DNA of 25,215 bases from Acholeplasmataceae bacterium UBA6150 (GTDB lineage Bacteria > Bacillota_I > Bacilli_A > Acholeplasmatales > UBA5453), in the NCBI GenBank assembly GCA_002423145.1, contig DIUU01000011.1:1-25215 (forward strand), read 5' to 3'. Of the stretch, positions 1-7,756 are shown one piece after another. A program made the translations under genes and the position numbers. The stretch's first letter is position 1; each line of letters begins with the position of its first letter. A model generated the notes under the pieces. The model saw only the letters and a list, made by a program, of their open reading frames with translations, was not told where the DNA came from and did no database searches.

Positions 1-49
1 TACTTATAGTAAGATTTATACGGTACGTTTTAAAAAAGCCCAAAATAGC

Positions 50-72
50 CCTTATTACAACCAATAAGGAGG
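50..72 (+). promoter_or_regulatory. rplM leader hairpin covering part of the ribosome binding site
   Basis: CCTTATT (50-56) pairs with AATAAGG (63-69) around a 6-base loop. The 3' arm contains the first bases of the AAGGAGG ribosome binding site (66-72) of rplM. Such a hairpin could control L13 synthesis. Firmicutes rplM genes are known to carry L13 leader RNAs, but the window starts too close to the gene to compare the whole structure. Regulation is inferred. Confidence 0.4.
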
Positions 73-83
73 AGAATTAAACA

Positions 84-521
84 ATGATGAAAACAACACT
101 CACGCCTAGCCCAAATGACTTCCAAAGAAAATGGTATGTCGTCGACGCAAATGGCGCAACACTTGGTCGCTTAGCAACTCAAGTGGCAGCAATTTTAAAG
201 GGTAAACATAACCCATACTATGCCTCTCACATAGATACTGGGGATAATGTTATCATTATCAATGCTGAAAAAATTCAATTAACAGGGAAGAAATGGACTG
301 GTAAAGTCTATTATTCACACAGTGATTATGCTGGTAGCTTAAAAACAACCATGGCTAAAGATGTTATGGCTAAGTTCCCAACTAGAATGGTAGAAAGAGC
401 AGTAGAAGGTATGTTACCGCACAACCGTTTAGGTAGTCAAATGTTTAAGAAATTATACGTTTATGCTGGTAGCGAACATCCGCATGTAGCTCAACAACCA
501 GTTAAGTTGGAGGTATTATAA
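84..521 (+). CDS. rplM: 50S ribosomal protein L13
   Basis: L13 is an early-assembling protein of the large ribosomal subunit that binds 23S rRNA. The 145-residue product has the family's usual length and landmarks: WYVVDANGATLGRLAT near the N terminus, a GD.V.IINAEK strand, the YYSHS.Y.G segment, and the MLPHNRLG motif near residue 112. The AAGGAGG site at 66-72 lies 11 bases before the ATG at 84; a second in-frame ATG at 87 is possible but further away. rpsI follows after 2 bases, the standard rplM-rpsI pair. A hairpin over the ribosome binding site may regulate it. Identity is secure; only the choice between the two adjacent ATGs is open. Confidence 0.97.
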   Translation: MMKTTLTPSPNDFQRKWYVVDANGATLGRLATQVAAILKGKHNPYYASHIDTGDNVIIINAEKIQLTGKKWTGKVYYSHSDYAGSLKTTMAKDVMAKFPTRMVERAVEGMLPHNRLGSQMFKKLYVYAGSEHPHVAQQPVKLEVL

Positions 522-523
522 TC

Positions 524-919
524 ATGGCAAAAGTGGTTCAGTATTTAGGCACAGGACGTCGTAAGAGTTCTGTAGCAAGAGTTATCCTTACAAGTGGTAC
601 TGGTAAGTTCGTCGTAAATGACAGAACATTTGAAGACTATATCCCTTCAGCAGCAACACGTCTAGACGTATTACAACCATTGGCAATTACTGAAACAGAA
701 GGTCGTTTCGACGTTTCTGTAAACGTATTTGGCGGTGGCATCACCGGTCAAGCTGGTGCAATCCGTTTAGGTATCACTAGAGCGCTTATGGTGATCAATC
801 CAGACTTAAGAGCAACTTTAAAACCTGCTGGTTTAGTCACGAGAGATCCACGTGCTAAAGAACGTAAAAAATACGGTCTTAAGAAAGCTCGTAGAGCATC
901 ACAATTCTCAAAACGTTAA
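524..919 (+). CDS. rpsI: 30S ribosomal protein S9
   Basis: S9 is a small-subunit head protein whose basic C-terminal tail reaches the P-site tRNA. The product has 131 residues. It begins with the Y.GTGRRK.S.ARV motif, contains the GGG..GQAGA.R.G..RAL block, and ends in the conserved KKYGLKKARRASQFSKR tail. The ATG at 524 is preceded by GGAGG at 509-513 inside the end of rplM, so the two genes are translated from one message. An intrinsic terminator follows 7 bases after the stop and closes the operon. Length and motifs leave little doubt. Confidence 0.98.
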   Translation: MAKVVQYLGTGRRKSSVARVILTSGTGKFVVNDRTFEDYIPSAATRLDVLQPLAITETEGRFDVSVNVFGGGITGQAGAIRLGITRALMVINPDLRATLKPAGLVTRDPRAKERKKYGLKKARRASQFSKR

Positions 920-926
920 TTTTTAT

Positions 927-954
927 GGGCAATCTTCGGATTGCCCTTTTTTTT
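927..954 (+). terminator. Intrinsic terminator of rplM-rpsI
   Basis: A perfect 8-bp stem, GGGCAATC (927-934) with GATTGCCC (939-946), is closed by a UUCG tetraloop and followed by eight T residues (947-954). This is a textbook rho-independent terminator separating the ribosomal operon from gltX. Confidence 0.95.
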
Positions 955-955
955 C

Positions 956-984
956 TTGTAAGAAATCACCATATATCGTATAAT
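956..984 (+). promoter_or_regulatory. Promoter of gltX
   Basis: TTGTAA (956-961) and a perfect TATAAT (979-984) are separated by 17 bases. The expected transcription start near 991 leaves a leader of only about 19 bases. Because an in-frame ATG at 983 lies inside the -10 element, this promoter also supports the downstream ATG at 1010 as the true gltX start. Confidence 0.8.
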
Positions 985-1009
985 GATATATGCGAAAGAG
1001 GGTTTTTGT

Positions 1010-2353
1010 ATGAATAAAGTACGTGTCAGATACGCACCAAGTCCAACAGGGCAATTACACATAGGCAACGCCAGAACTGCCATATTCAACTATTTGTTTG
1101 CGAGAAGCCGCGGTGGCGACTTTTTAATTCGAATTGAGGATACCGATGTTAAAAGAAATATCATTGGTGGCGAAGCTTCACAAATGGATAACCTAAGATG
1201 GTTGGGTCTCGATTGGGATGAATCTCCCGATAAAGGTGGTCCTTACGGTCCATATCGCCAACTAGAAAGATTGGACTTATACAAAGAATACGCTGAAAAA
1301 CTATTAGATATGGGTATGGCTTATAAAGAGTTAAAAGAAGGTTCGAATAAATATGCGATCCGCTTTAAAGTCCCAGCCGATAAAGAGTATGCTTTTAATG
1401 ATATGGTACGTGGTACCCTTAGATTTCAATCCAAAGAAGTTGAAGACTGGATTATGATCAAAGACAACGGCATTCCAACGTATAATTTCGCAGTTGTCAT
1501 CGACGATCATTTTATGAAAATAACTCATATATTGAGAGGCGAAGAACACATCACCAATACCCCAAAACAAATGATGGTGTATGAAGCCTTTGGATGGGAA
1601 ATTCCAAATTTCGGACATATGACCATCATCGTCAATGAAAAGAAAAAGAAATTGTCTAAACGGGATCAATCGGTAATCCAATTTATCTCACAATACCGCG
1701 AACTAGGTTACTTGCCTGAAGCGATATTGAACTTCATTGCGTTGCTTGGCTGGAGCCCTGCAATCAATCAAGAAATCTTGTCTATGGAAGACATCATCAC
1801 GAATTTTGATGCTTCACGTTTATCCAAAGCACCAGCGATGTTTGATGTTGTTAAACTCGCTTATATCAATAAAGAATACGTTAAAAAACTATCACCAGAA
1901 GCATTCGTTGAACTTTGTAAACCTCACCTTCAAAAAGCGGGTATTGATATCAGTAATCCGGTTTGGGTGAATGATTTGTGTAGTTTACTTCACGAAAGAA
2001 CAGCTTATGGCGCACAAATTGTCGAGTTACACCATGAGTTTTTCCATGGCTCATTCGATGTTGAAGAGGACGCCATTGCCTTTTTACGTAGTGAAGATAC
2101 GTTGCCCGTCATCAAAATGTTTAAAAAACAACTGTCCATCAGCAACTTCAGTTCTGAGGATATCAAAGAAACCATCAAAGATGTGGGCAAACGATTGAAT
2201 GTCAAAGGCAAATCCTTATTCATGCCTTGTCGGATCGCTACCACAGGCGCAATGCATGGCCCAGACTTACCAAAAACATTGTCTTTATTGGGTAAAGAAG
2301 TCGCGTTAAACCGCATCAACAAAACTATAGAACTATTGGAGAATAAAGCATGA
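1010..2353 (+). CDS. gltX: Glutamate-tRNA ligase, shortened form
   Basis: This class I synthetase charges tRNA with glutamate in the cytoplasm. The catalytic HIGH motif appears as HIGN (residues 17-20) after RYAPSPTG, and the second signature KLSKR is at 214-218; IRIEDTD and ILRGEEH are also present. I place the start at the ATG at 1010, because AAAGAGGG lies 7 bases upstream and the 983 alternative falls inside the -10 element. The product is 447 residues, whereas relatives usually have about 480-490. The missing part lies after AYK (residues 104-106): only about 10 residues separate it from AIRFKVP, where relatives have a segment of about 50 residues with Cys or Tyr zinc-site positions. The frame is intact. 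The stop overlaps the next start (ATGA). Confidence 0.95.
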   Translation: MNKVRVRYAPSPTGQLHIGNARTAIFNYLFARSRGGDFLIRIEDTDVKRNIIGGEASQMDNLRWLGLDWDESPDKGGPYGPYRQLERLDLYKEYAEKLLDMGMAYKELKEGSNKYAIRFKVPADKEYAFNDMVRGTLRFQSKEVEDWIMIKDNGIPTYNFAVVIDDHFMKITHILRGEEHITNTPKQMMVYEAFGWEIPNFGHMTIIVNEKKKKLSKRDQSVIQFISQYRELGYLPEAILNFIALLGWSPAINQEILSMEDIITNFDASRLSKAPAMFDVVKLAYINKEYVKKLSPEAFVELCKPHLQKAGIDISNPVWVNDLCSLLHERTAYGAQIVELHHEFFHGSFDVEEDAIAFLRSEDTLPVIKMFKKQLSISNFSSEDIKETIKDVGKRLNVKGKSLFMPCRIATTGAMHGPDLPKTLSLLGKEVALNRINKTIELLENKA

Positions 2354-4002
2354 AAAAAGTCCTCACATTAATTGCATTCGTTTTAACACTCGTGATATTA
2401 GCGGGATGTAATCCAAAATCAGATGTCAAAATTGCTATAAAGAATGTTACAGCAGCAAGAACAACCATTTATATGGAGTTTGACGTGACTGATCCAAAAG
2501 AAATCATCGCTGATAATGGGATTGTCGTGGTTTTATATTACCTTGGTAATGAAATTACACGCAAATCACCAACCTATACCAGTGAAGTCACATCGATTAT
2601 TTTTGAAGGGTTATCTGTTGGTTATAAATATACATTCAATGTATTCGCAACCTATAGCGGAAAAGCCCATAAAATGGCTTCAGGTGAGGCAACTACAACC
2701 ACACAAGGTGGTAGTGCAACTGAACCTAAACTGGTCTCAACCATCCAAGATTTCCTCAATATTCCTAACGATTTGACCGCATTTTATCGCCTTGAAAATG
2801 ACCTCGATTTTAACAATGCAGACTTCCAAAATCCATTTGGATCTAAACAATTTGCTGGTAATTTTGATGGTAACGGTAAGACCATTAAAAACATGAACAT
2901 GGTATTGACTACTACCTATATTGGGTTATTCGGATACAACCGTGGAACGATTAAAAACCTAACCGTTGAAAATGTCATTTTGAACTATCAAACCAGCACA
3001 CAAAACATTGGAATCATCGCTGGTAAAAATGCGGGTACGATTGAAAATGTAACTTTAAAAAACTCAAGCATTACAGCCGGTTTCTCAAGAACAGGTCAAA
3101 TTTATATTGGTGGGATTACTGGTTTATCTGAAACCAGTTCAAAACTAACCAATATCACGATTGAAAACGTGGATATTTTATTAACCATCACAGGACGTAC
3201 AGAGCCTCATGTGGGTTTACTTGTAGGTAGAGCTCAAGCAACGCAAGTCACCAATGCAAGTGCATCGGGATCCATCGTTGTATCTTCTATGGATGTTACT
3301 AACGTGGGTGGACTTATCGGTAAGATTGAAAACGTGGGTTTAAGTGGATCTTCAGTGACCGATTCGAACGCGAATGTAGACATCGAAGTGGATGTCAATG
3401 TAACAACGACAACAACCAATGACACAGCTCAAGGCGTTTATATTGGTGGATTGCTTGGTACCTCGATAGGAACATCCGTTTCGAGTGTATACGCCAAAGG
3501 CGAGATTAATTTAAAACGCGCATCCAATACCGCAACAACTAACCGTTCTGACGATGAAGTATCTGTCGGTGGATTGGTCGGTTTTACAACTTCATCGATC
3601 ATCAATGCTTACGCTGATGTAGATATCACTGTAGGTAGTGCAACTGAAGTTACTCTCATTTCATTTGAAAGAATCTTCGTGGGTGGTTTAGCGGGCATCC
3701 AATTGGGCGGAGAACGTTTAGATAAAGCTGTGTATTTAGGTTCATCGATTGTTATTTATCCTGGAACAAACACAACCCTTCAAGCATCCAAAGTGGTTGG
3801 TAATATGAATCCTGTGAAGTCAGTAACCGTAGACAATGTGGTATTAACCATTGGTGTGGATACTATCTCAGGTAGAGTAGTGAATGTGTATGGCGATACA
3901 CCAAGCAGCACACCAAGTGCAGTCGAAGTGGTTACCTATGCCTCCCTACAAACCTATTTCACCAGCACATATATCTTACAAACTTTAATATTCAACGAAT
4001 AA
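2350..4002 (+). CDS. GLUG-repeat surface lipoprotein
   Basis: The 550-residue product starts with a lipoprotein signal peptide: a KK charge pair, a hydrophobic stretch, and the lipobox ILAGC with lipidated Cys20. It is therefore expected to be anchored to the outer face of the cell membrane. Residues of about 25-115 look like a small beta domain. From about residue 190 there are repeated GLUG-type units of the form (I/V)GGL.G followed by a variable stretch and a short beta strand; examples include IGLFGYN, IGIIAGKN, IGGITG, VGLLVG, VGGLIG, IGGLLG, VGGLVG and VGGLAG. Such repeats are typical of extracellular beta-solenoid or adhesin-like proteins. Its start overlaps the gltX stop, with TTGGAGA at 2336-2342 as ribosome binding site. 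The specific function and ligand are unknown. A terminator follows directly. Confidence 0.85.
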   Translation: MKKVLTLIAFVLTLVILAGCNPKSDVKIAIKNVTAARTTIYMEFDVTDPKEIIADNGIVVVLYYLGNEITRKSPTYTSEVTSIIFEGLSVGYKYTFNVFATYSGKAHKMASGEATTTTQGGSATEPKLVSTIQDFLNIPNDLTAFYRLENDLDFNNADFQNPFGSKQFAGNFDGNGKTIKNMNMVLTTTYIGLFGYNRGTIKNLTVENVILNYQTSTQNIGIIAGKNAGTIENVTLKNSSITAGFSRTGQIYIGGITGLSETSSKLTNITIENVDILLTITGRTEPHVGLLVGRAQATQVTNASASGSIVVSSMDVTNVGGLIGKIENVGLSGSSVTDSNANVDIEVDVNVTTTTTNDTAQGVYIGGLLGTSIGTSVSSVYAKGEINLKRASNTATTNRSDDEVSVGGLVGFTTSSIINAYADVDITVGSATEVTLISFERIFVGGLAGIQLGGERLDKAVYLGSSIVIYPGTNTTLQASKVVGNMNPVKSVTVDNVVLTIGVDTISGRVVNVYGDTPSSTPSAVEVVTYASLQTYFTSTYILQTLIFNE

Positions 4003-4010
4003 ATAATGAG

Positions 4011-4042
4011 AATGTTACGAACCCGTTTCGTAACATTTTTTT
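4011..4042 (+). terminator. Intrinsic terminator of gltX-lipoprotein operon
   Basis: AATGTTACGAA (4011-4021) pairs perfectly with TTCGTAACATT (4027-4037) around a 5-base loop. A run of seven T residues (4036-4042) follows. The stem starts 9 bases after the lipoprotein stop codon. Confidence 0.93.
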
Positions 4043-4064
4043 ACCCTCTAAAAAAGTGTTTTAA

Positions 4065-4090
4065 AAATATATAAATAGTTTTATATATTT
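4065..4090 (+). repeat. AT-only inverted repeat upstream of nuclease promoter
   Basis: AAATATATAAA (4065-4075) and TTTATATATTT (4080-4090) form a perfect 11-bp inverted repeat with the 4-base spacer TAGT. It ends just upstream of the promoter of the following gene, where it could serve as an A/T-rich upstream element or a protein site. Low complexity makes chance occurrence plausible. Confidence 0.4.
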
Positions 4091-4096
4091 GTTGAC

Positions 4097-4124
4097 TTGC
4101 AAGAAAAAAATAATCCGATATAAT
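4097..4124 (+). promoter_or_regulatory. Promoter of DUF2779-type nuclease gene
   Basis: TTGCAA (4097-4102) and TATAAT (4119-4124) are 16 bases apart. A TTGACT at 4092 is closer to consensus but would leave a 21-base spacer. Transcription should start near 4131, at the AGAGGTGAT ribosome binding site (4132-4140), so the leader is very short. Confidence 0.65.
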
Positions 4125-4145
4125 GACATCAAGAGGTGATTTCGT

Positions 4146-5966
4146 ATGAAAATATCGAAAACAGGTTTTACCAATATCATCCGCTGTAGCCGTTATGGCG
4201 CACTTGAAGAAATTTACCGTAAAAAAGGCGAAGCCATCGTCACATTTTCAGACAACATGGACGACTTGATGACCGCTGAAAACTTTATTAAACGGGATGA
4301 ACTGCTTAGCGACATGTATGAAGGCGATGAAGACCTGATTGTAAAAGAAGACAAACAACTCAACGTGATGATGCCATTTTATAGCGCGATTGAAGGGTTG
4401 ACTGCCCAAGCGGTTAGAACCCATTTTAGTGGGGCATTTCAGTTCAATATGCTCGATACCTACAAACAAAAACGCTTTGAAATGGAAAAAGATGGGTATC
4501 ACTTTTATTGCTTCCTAGATGGTTTTTTACAACAAGACGATGGTTTTAAAATATTCGAAACCAAAGCGACCACCTCGAGAAAATACATCGATATGACCCA
4601 TGAGAAAGAATCGATGTTCGCTTTTTCACCGGATGGCATTTTAATGCTAACCAAAGATTTGGGATTTCCTACCGATGAAAAATACGATAAAAAGCTACAA
4701 AAATTGTATGATCGTTTCGCTGATGAGGGTCGATATGTGTATGATTTGGCTTTCCAAAGATACATCATCGAACACAGTAAAGACGCACCAAAAGGTAAAC
4801 AAGGCTATTATCTCGCTGTATTGAATAAAGACTACATTTTCGATGGGAAATATGACGATAATAATAAACCAGTCTATGGTTCAGATATCATCGTGTTAGT
4901 CGACTTTACATCGATTACTGAGCAATATATGCCCATCATCGAAGCCGATTTAAATATCGTCATTTCCTATTTAAATCACATGAATGCCAACCCAGTGGAT
5001 TTAGGTAAACACTGTCAACGAAAAGATCGAAAGCAATGCCAATTCTATGATATTTGTTGGTCCAAAGTACCGGAAAAAAACAGCATCCTTACCTATCTAA
5101 ATAACCACAATGGATTTACCGATGAATATGGTGAAAAAAGAGATCGTTTTGATTTGATCAATGAGGGTATGGTGAATGCACTAGATATTCCCTTGTCTTG
5201 GTTAAAACGCGAGAACAATGTCATCCAAAGAAACGTGATTGAAACCCAAATCCCCTATTATAATTACCGTAAAATCCGTGAGGGCATCCTTGAATTAAGG
5301 TACCCCATTTACCATTTAGACTTTGAGTCATTTCCTTGTCCGTTGCCACGATATCAAGGAGAAGGTCCTTACATGCAATCGCTATTTCAATTCTCGATTC
5401 ATGTGGAACACCAACCGAATGTATGTGATAAAGACGCAGACAACTATTCATTTTTAGCAACCGACCATCGCGATCATCGCGAAGCTTTAATCCAAGCCAT
5501 GATTGATGTGATCAAACCAGATGGTGGTTCAGTCTTGGTCTATAATATCGCATTTGAAAAAACCCGTATTCATGAGTTAGCAAGGCTATTTCCTGCTTAT
5601 AAAGATCAACTCATTGACATCGCTGATCGACTCTTTGACCTGATGGATATTGTCAAAGGCAATACGAAATTATATAAGAATTTGGGATACGATGAAGAAG
5701 AAGCGAAGAAAATCAATTATTACCATATCGATTTAAATGGCTCTTATTCGATTAAAAAAGTGCTCCCGTTATTCTCTAATTTGACCTATAAAGGGATGGC
5801 TGTATCCAACGGGAATGACGCCATTGTTCAATATGCTCAAATGCCACGATATGATCCTGCCACGAGAGAAAGAGTCAAACACGATATGCTTGAATACTGT
5901 AAACAAGACACCTGGGCTATGGTTGAAATACTGAGTCAATTGAGAACGATTGCTTCCGTTAGATAA
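4146..5966 (+). CDS. DUF2779-type nuclease: Cas4/RecB-like domain fused to DnaQ-like exonuclease domain
   Basis: The 606-residue protein appears to join two nuclease folds. The N-terminal half has PD-(D/E)XK features: Asp125 followed by Glu138-x-Lys140 (motif FETKATT). Cys14, Cys290, Cys298 and Cys304 are spaced as in Cas4/AddB-like iron-sulfur nucleases, with one Cys near the N terminus and three clustered behind the active site. The C-terminal half (about 386-602) resembles DnaQ-like 3'-5' exonucleases, with Asp392-Phe-Glu394 (HLDFES), Asn467 in YNIAFEK, and Asp588 in YCKQDTW. This matches my recollection of the DUF2779 family, which has no firmly assigned role; DNA repair or end processing is inferred. 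It is monocistronic with its own promoter, and AGAGGTGAT precedes the ATG. It occupies the place where cysE often lies between gltX and cysS. Confidence 0.8.
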   Translation: MKISKTGFTNIIRCSRYGALEEIYRKKGEAIVTFSDNMDDLMTAENFIKRDELLSDMYEGDEDLIVKEDKQLNVMMPFYSAIEGLTAQAVRTHFSGAFQFNMLDTYKQKRFEMEKDGYHFYCFLDGFLQQDDGFKIFETKATTSRKYIDMTHEKESMFAFSPDGILMLTKDLGFPTDEKYDKKLQKLYDRFADEGRYVYDLAFQRYIIEHSKDAPKGKQGYYLAVLNKDYIFDGKYDDNNKPVYGSDIIVLVDFTSITEQYMPIIEADLNIVISYLNHMNANPVDLGKHCQRKDRKQCQFYDICWSKVPEKNSILTYLNNHNGFTDEYGEKRDRFDLINEGMVNALDIPLSWLKRENNVIQRNVIETQIPYYNYRKIREGILELRYPIYHLDFESFPCPLPRYQGEGPYMQSLFQFSIHVEHQPNVCDKDADNYSFLATDHRDHREALIQAMIDVIKPDGGSVLVYNIAFEKTRIHELARLFPAYKDQLIDIADRLFDLMDIVKGNTKLYKNLGYDEEEAKKINYYHIDLNGSYSIKKVLPLFSNLTYKGMAVSNGNDAIVQYAQMPRYDPATRERVKHDMLEYCKQDTWAMVEILSQLRTIASVR

Positions 5967-5987
5967 TCCCTATATAAAGGGATTGTC
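5962..5987 (+). other. Hairpin over the nuclease-gene stop codon, without a U-tract
   Basis: GATAATCCC (5962-5970) pairs with GGGATTGTC (5979-5987) with one G-U pair and an 8-base loop. The stem includes the TAA stop (5964-5966). No T run follows, so it is not a standard terminator; it could protect the 3' end of the message or terminate weakly before the cysS promoter. Confidence 0.4.
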
Positions 5988-6010
5988 AACCGATTATCAA
6001 GGGTCAATGC

Positions 6011-6039
6011 TTGTATTTATAAGCAATTTTAACTATAAT
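6011..6039 (+). promoter_or_regulatory. Promoter of cysS operon
   Basis: TTGTAT (6011-6016) and a perfect TATAAT (6034-6039) have a 17-base spacer. The transcription start would fall near 6046, just before the TGAGGTGA ribosome binding site (6048-6054). Confidence 0.75.
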
Positions 6040-6059
6040 ATATCTAATGAGGTGAAACC

Positions 6060-7373
6060 TTGAATATATATAACTCACTTTCAGGTAAAGAAGAACTCTT
6101 TACACCTGAAAAACCCAATGAAATTTCAATGTATGTATGCGGTCCAACCGTATACAACTATATCCATATCGGCAACGCTAGACCCGTTGTCTTTTTCGAT
6201 GTTGTCAAACGCTACTTTAAATACCTGGGCTACAAAGTCACTTATGTTTCGAACATCACCGATGTTGACGATAAAATCATCGAAGAAGCACAAAAACTGG
6301 GTTTAGATGAAAAAGTTTTAACTCAAACATTCACCGAAGCCTTTGTTAAAGACACCCTTGGACTCGGTAGTGATCTACCGGATTTGATGCCCAAAGCAAC
6401 CAACTATATCACCGATATGATTTTTTATATCAATGACTTGATTGAAAAAGGGTATGCCTACCATAACGGGGACTCTGTGTATTTTAGAGTTCAAAAAATC
6501 GGCAACTATGGTGCATTATCCAAACAAATATTAGAAAACTTAAATGTCGGCGCGAGAATCGATGTCGATTCACAAAAAGAAACCCCGTTTGATTTTACAC
6601 TTTGGAAACAAACCAACCTAGGGATCTCATTTGATTCTCCATGGGGGAAGGGTCGACCAGGCTGGCATACCGAGTGCGCAGTGATGAACCACTCGATTTT
6701 TAACCATAAAATCGATATCCATGGGGGCGGTTCAGATTTGAAGTTTCCTCACCATGAAAATGAAATGGCACAGAGTTGTGCACACGATAACCATGAATTA
6801 GCCAACACATGGATGCATGTGGGCAGACTGGATTTTGGTAGTGAAAAAATGAGTAAATCGATTGGGAATGTCATCCTCGTCAAAGATTTGTTAGAAAACT
6901 ATGAATACCAATCGTACAGACTTTTATTGTTATCCCACCATTACCGTCAACCGATTAACTACACCGACGATTTGATGAAACAATTTGATAATGAATGGCA
7001 ACGCATTAAACGGGCTTTAAAACAAGCATTTGTCGACATATCCATCTCACGTTACAAAACAGTAGAAGTCAACCTAGACGCCCTAGAAAAGTTTCGTGAA
7101 GCGATGGAAGATGACTTCAATATCTCGAATGTCATGACCATCGTTTATGACCAATTAAAACAAATGAATCGCTCAAAGGAACTCAATGAAATTGCGCGTC
7201 ATTTCCATACGATCACTTTAATTTTATCGGTTTTAGGTATCAAGATGGATTTGATGCCACTATCGGATGAACAAATTGAACGTTACCAAGCGTGGCAACA
7301 AGCTAGAGCTGAAAAGCGTTATAACGATGCCGATCGCATTCGCATGGAACTCGTTGAATTGGGTCTGCTTTAA
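6060..7373 (+). CDS. cysS: Cysteine-tRNA ligase
   Basis: This class I synthetase attaches cysteine to its tRNA. The product has 437 residues, slightly short for the family (about 460). The HIGH motif is HIGN (36-39) after MYVCGPTVYNY, and KMSKS is at 263-267. The zinc ligands that discriminate cysteine are all visible: Cys27, Cys206 (GWHTEC), His231 and Glu235 (FPHHENE). The C terminus keeps the tRNA-binding RYNDADRIRMEL helix. Translation starts at a TTG (6060), supported by GAGGTGA five bases upstream and by alignment of NIYNSL with family N termini. Its stop overlaps the mrnC start by one base. It heads an operon of at least mrnC and probably more. Confidence 0.96.
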   Translation: MNIYNSLSGKEELFTPEKPNEISMYVCGPTVYNYIHIGNARPVVFFDVVKRYFKYLGYKVTYVSNITDVDDKIIEEAQKLGLDEKVLTQTFTEAFVKDTLGLGSDLPDLMPKATNYITDMIFYINDLIEKGYAYHNGDSVYFRVQKIGNYGALSKQILENLNVGARIDVDSQKETPFDFTLWKQTNLGISFDSPWGKGRPGWHTECAVMNHSIFNHKIDIHGGGSDLKFPHHENEMAQSCAHDNHELANTWMHVGRLDFGSEKMSKSIGNVILVKDLLENYEYQSYRLLLLSHHYRQPINYTDDLMKQFDNEWQRIKRALKQAFVDISISRYKTVEVNLDALEKFREAMEDDFNISNVMTIVYDQLKQMNRSKELNEIARHFHTITLILSVLGIKMDLMPLSDEQIERYQAWQQARAEKRYNDADRIRMELVELGLL

Positions 7374-7756
7374 TGGAAGCACATTTAATCAATGGGGTTG
7401 CTTTAGCATACATCGGAGACGCGTATTATGAACTCCAAATCCGTAAATACTTACTATCCATGGGTTTCACCAAAGTCAATGAATTGCACAAAAAGGCCAT
7501 TCAATTTACAGCGGGATCTGTTCAAGCGTTATTATTAGACACATTTCTCGAAACAAACGTATTAACTGAAACGGAAATCAATTATTACAAAAAGGGGCGT
7601 AATGCTTCTGGCCCAGGGCGTAAAAACATCGACATGGCCACCTATCATAAGTCCACTGGATTTGAATCGATGATGGGGTATTTATACTTAACAGACATTG
7701 CACGCTGTGATGAATTGATTCAACTAGCCATACAAATCCTGAAAGAAAAGGCGTGA
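7373..7756 (+). CDS. mrnC: Mini-ribonuclease 3 (23S rRNA maturation)
   Basis: Mini-III is an RNase III catalytic domain without a double-stranded-RNA-binding domain; it trims the ends of 23S rRNA precursors in Bacillus. The 127-residue product has the expected length. AYIGDAYYE places catalytic Asp16, and TGFESMMGYLYL places catalytic Glu98; YKKGRNA matches the conserved (K/R)RGRNA segment. Its ATG overlaps the cysS stop (TAATG) and its TGA overlaps the next start, so translation is probably coupled in both directions. The cysS-mrnC-rlmB neighbourhood is the standard Firmicutes order, here split by an ATPase gene. Confidence 0.95.
   Translation: MEAHLINGVALAYIGDAYYELQIRKYLLSMGFTKVNELHKKAIQFTAGSVQALLLDTFLETNVLTETEINYYKKGRNASGPGRKNIDMATYHKSTGFESMMGYLYLTDIARCDELIQLAIQILKEKA

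Noticed and set aside
983..1009. ATG 983 as the gltX start
   Set aside because: It lies within the TATAAT -10 element, upstream of the expected transcription start; the ATG at 1010 has a good ribosome binding site.
1331..1681. Minus-strand open frames opposite gltX and many other genes
   Set aside because: They lie opposite strongly conserved genes, lack ribosome binding sites and show no recognisable domains; they are shadows of the real coding strand.
4092..4097. TTGACT as the -35 element of the nuclease gene
   Set aside because: It would leave a 21-base spacer to TATAAT; TTGCAA at 4097 gives 16 bases.
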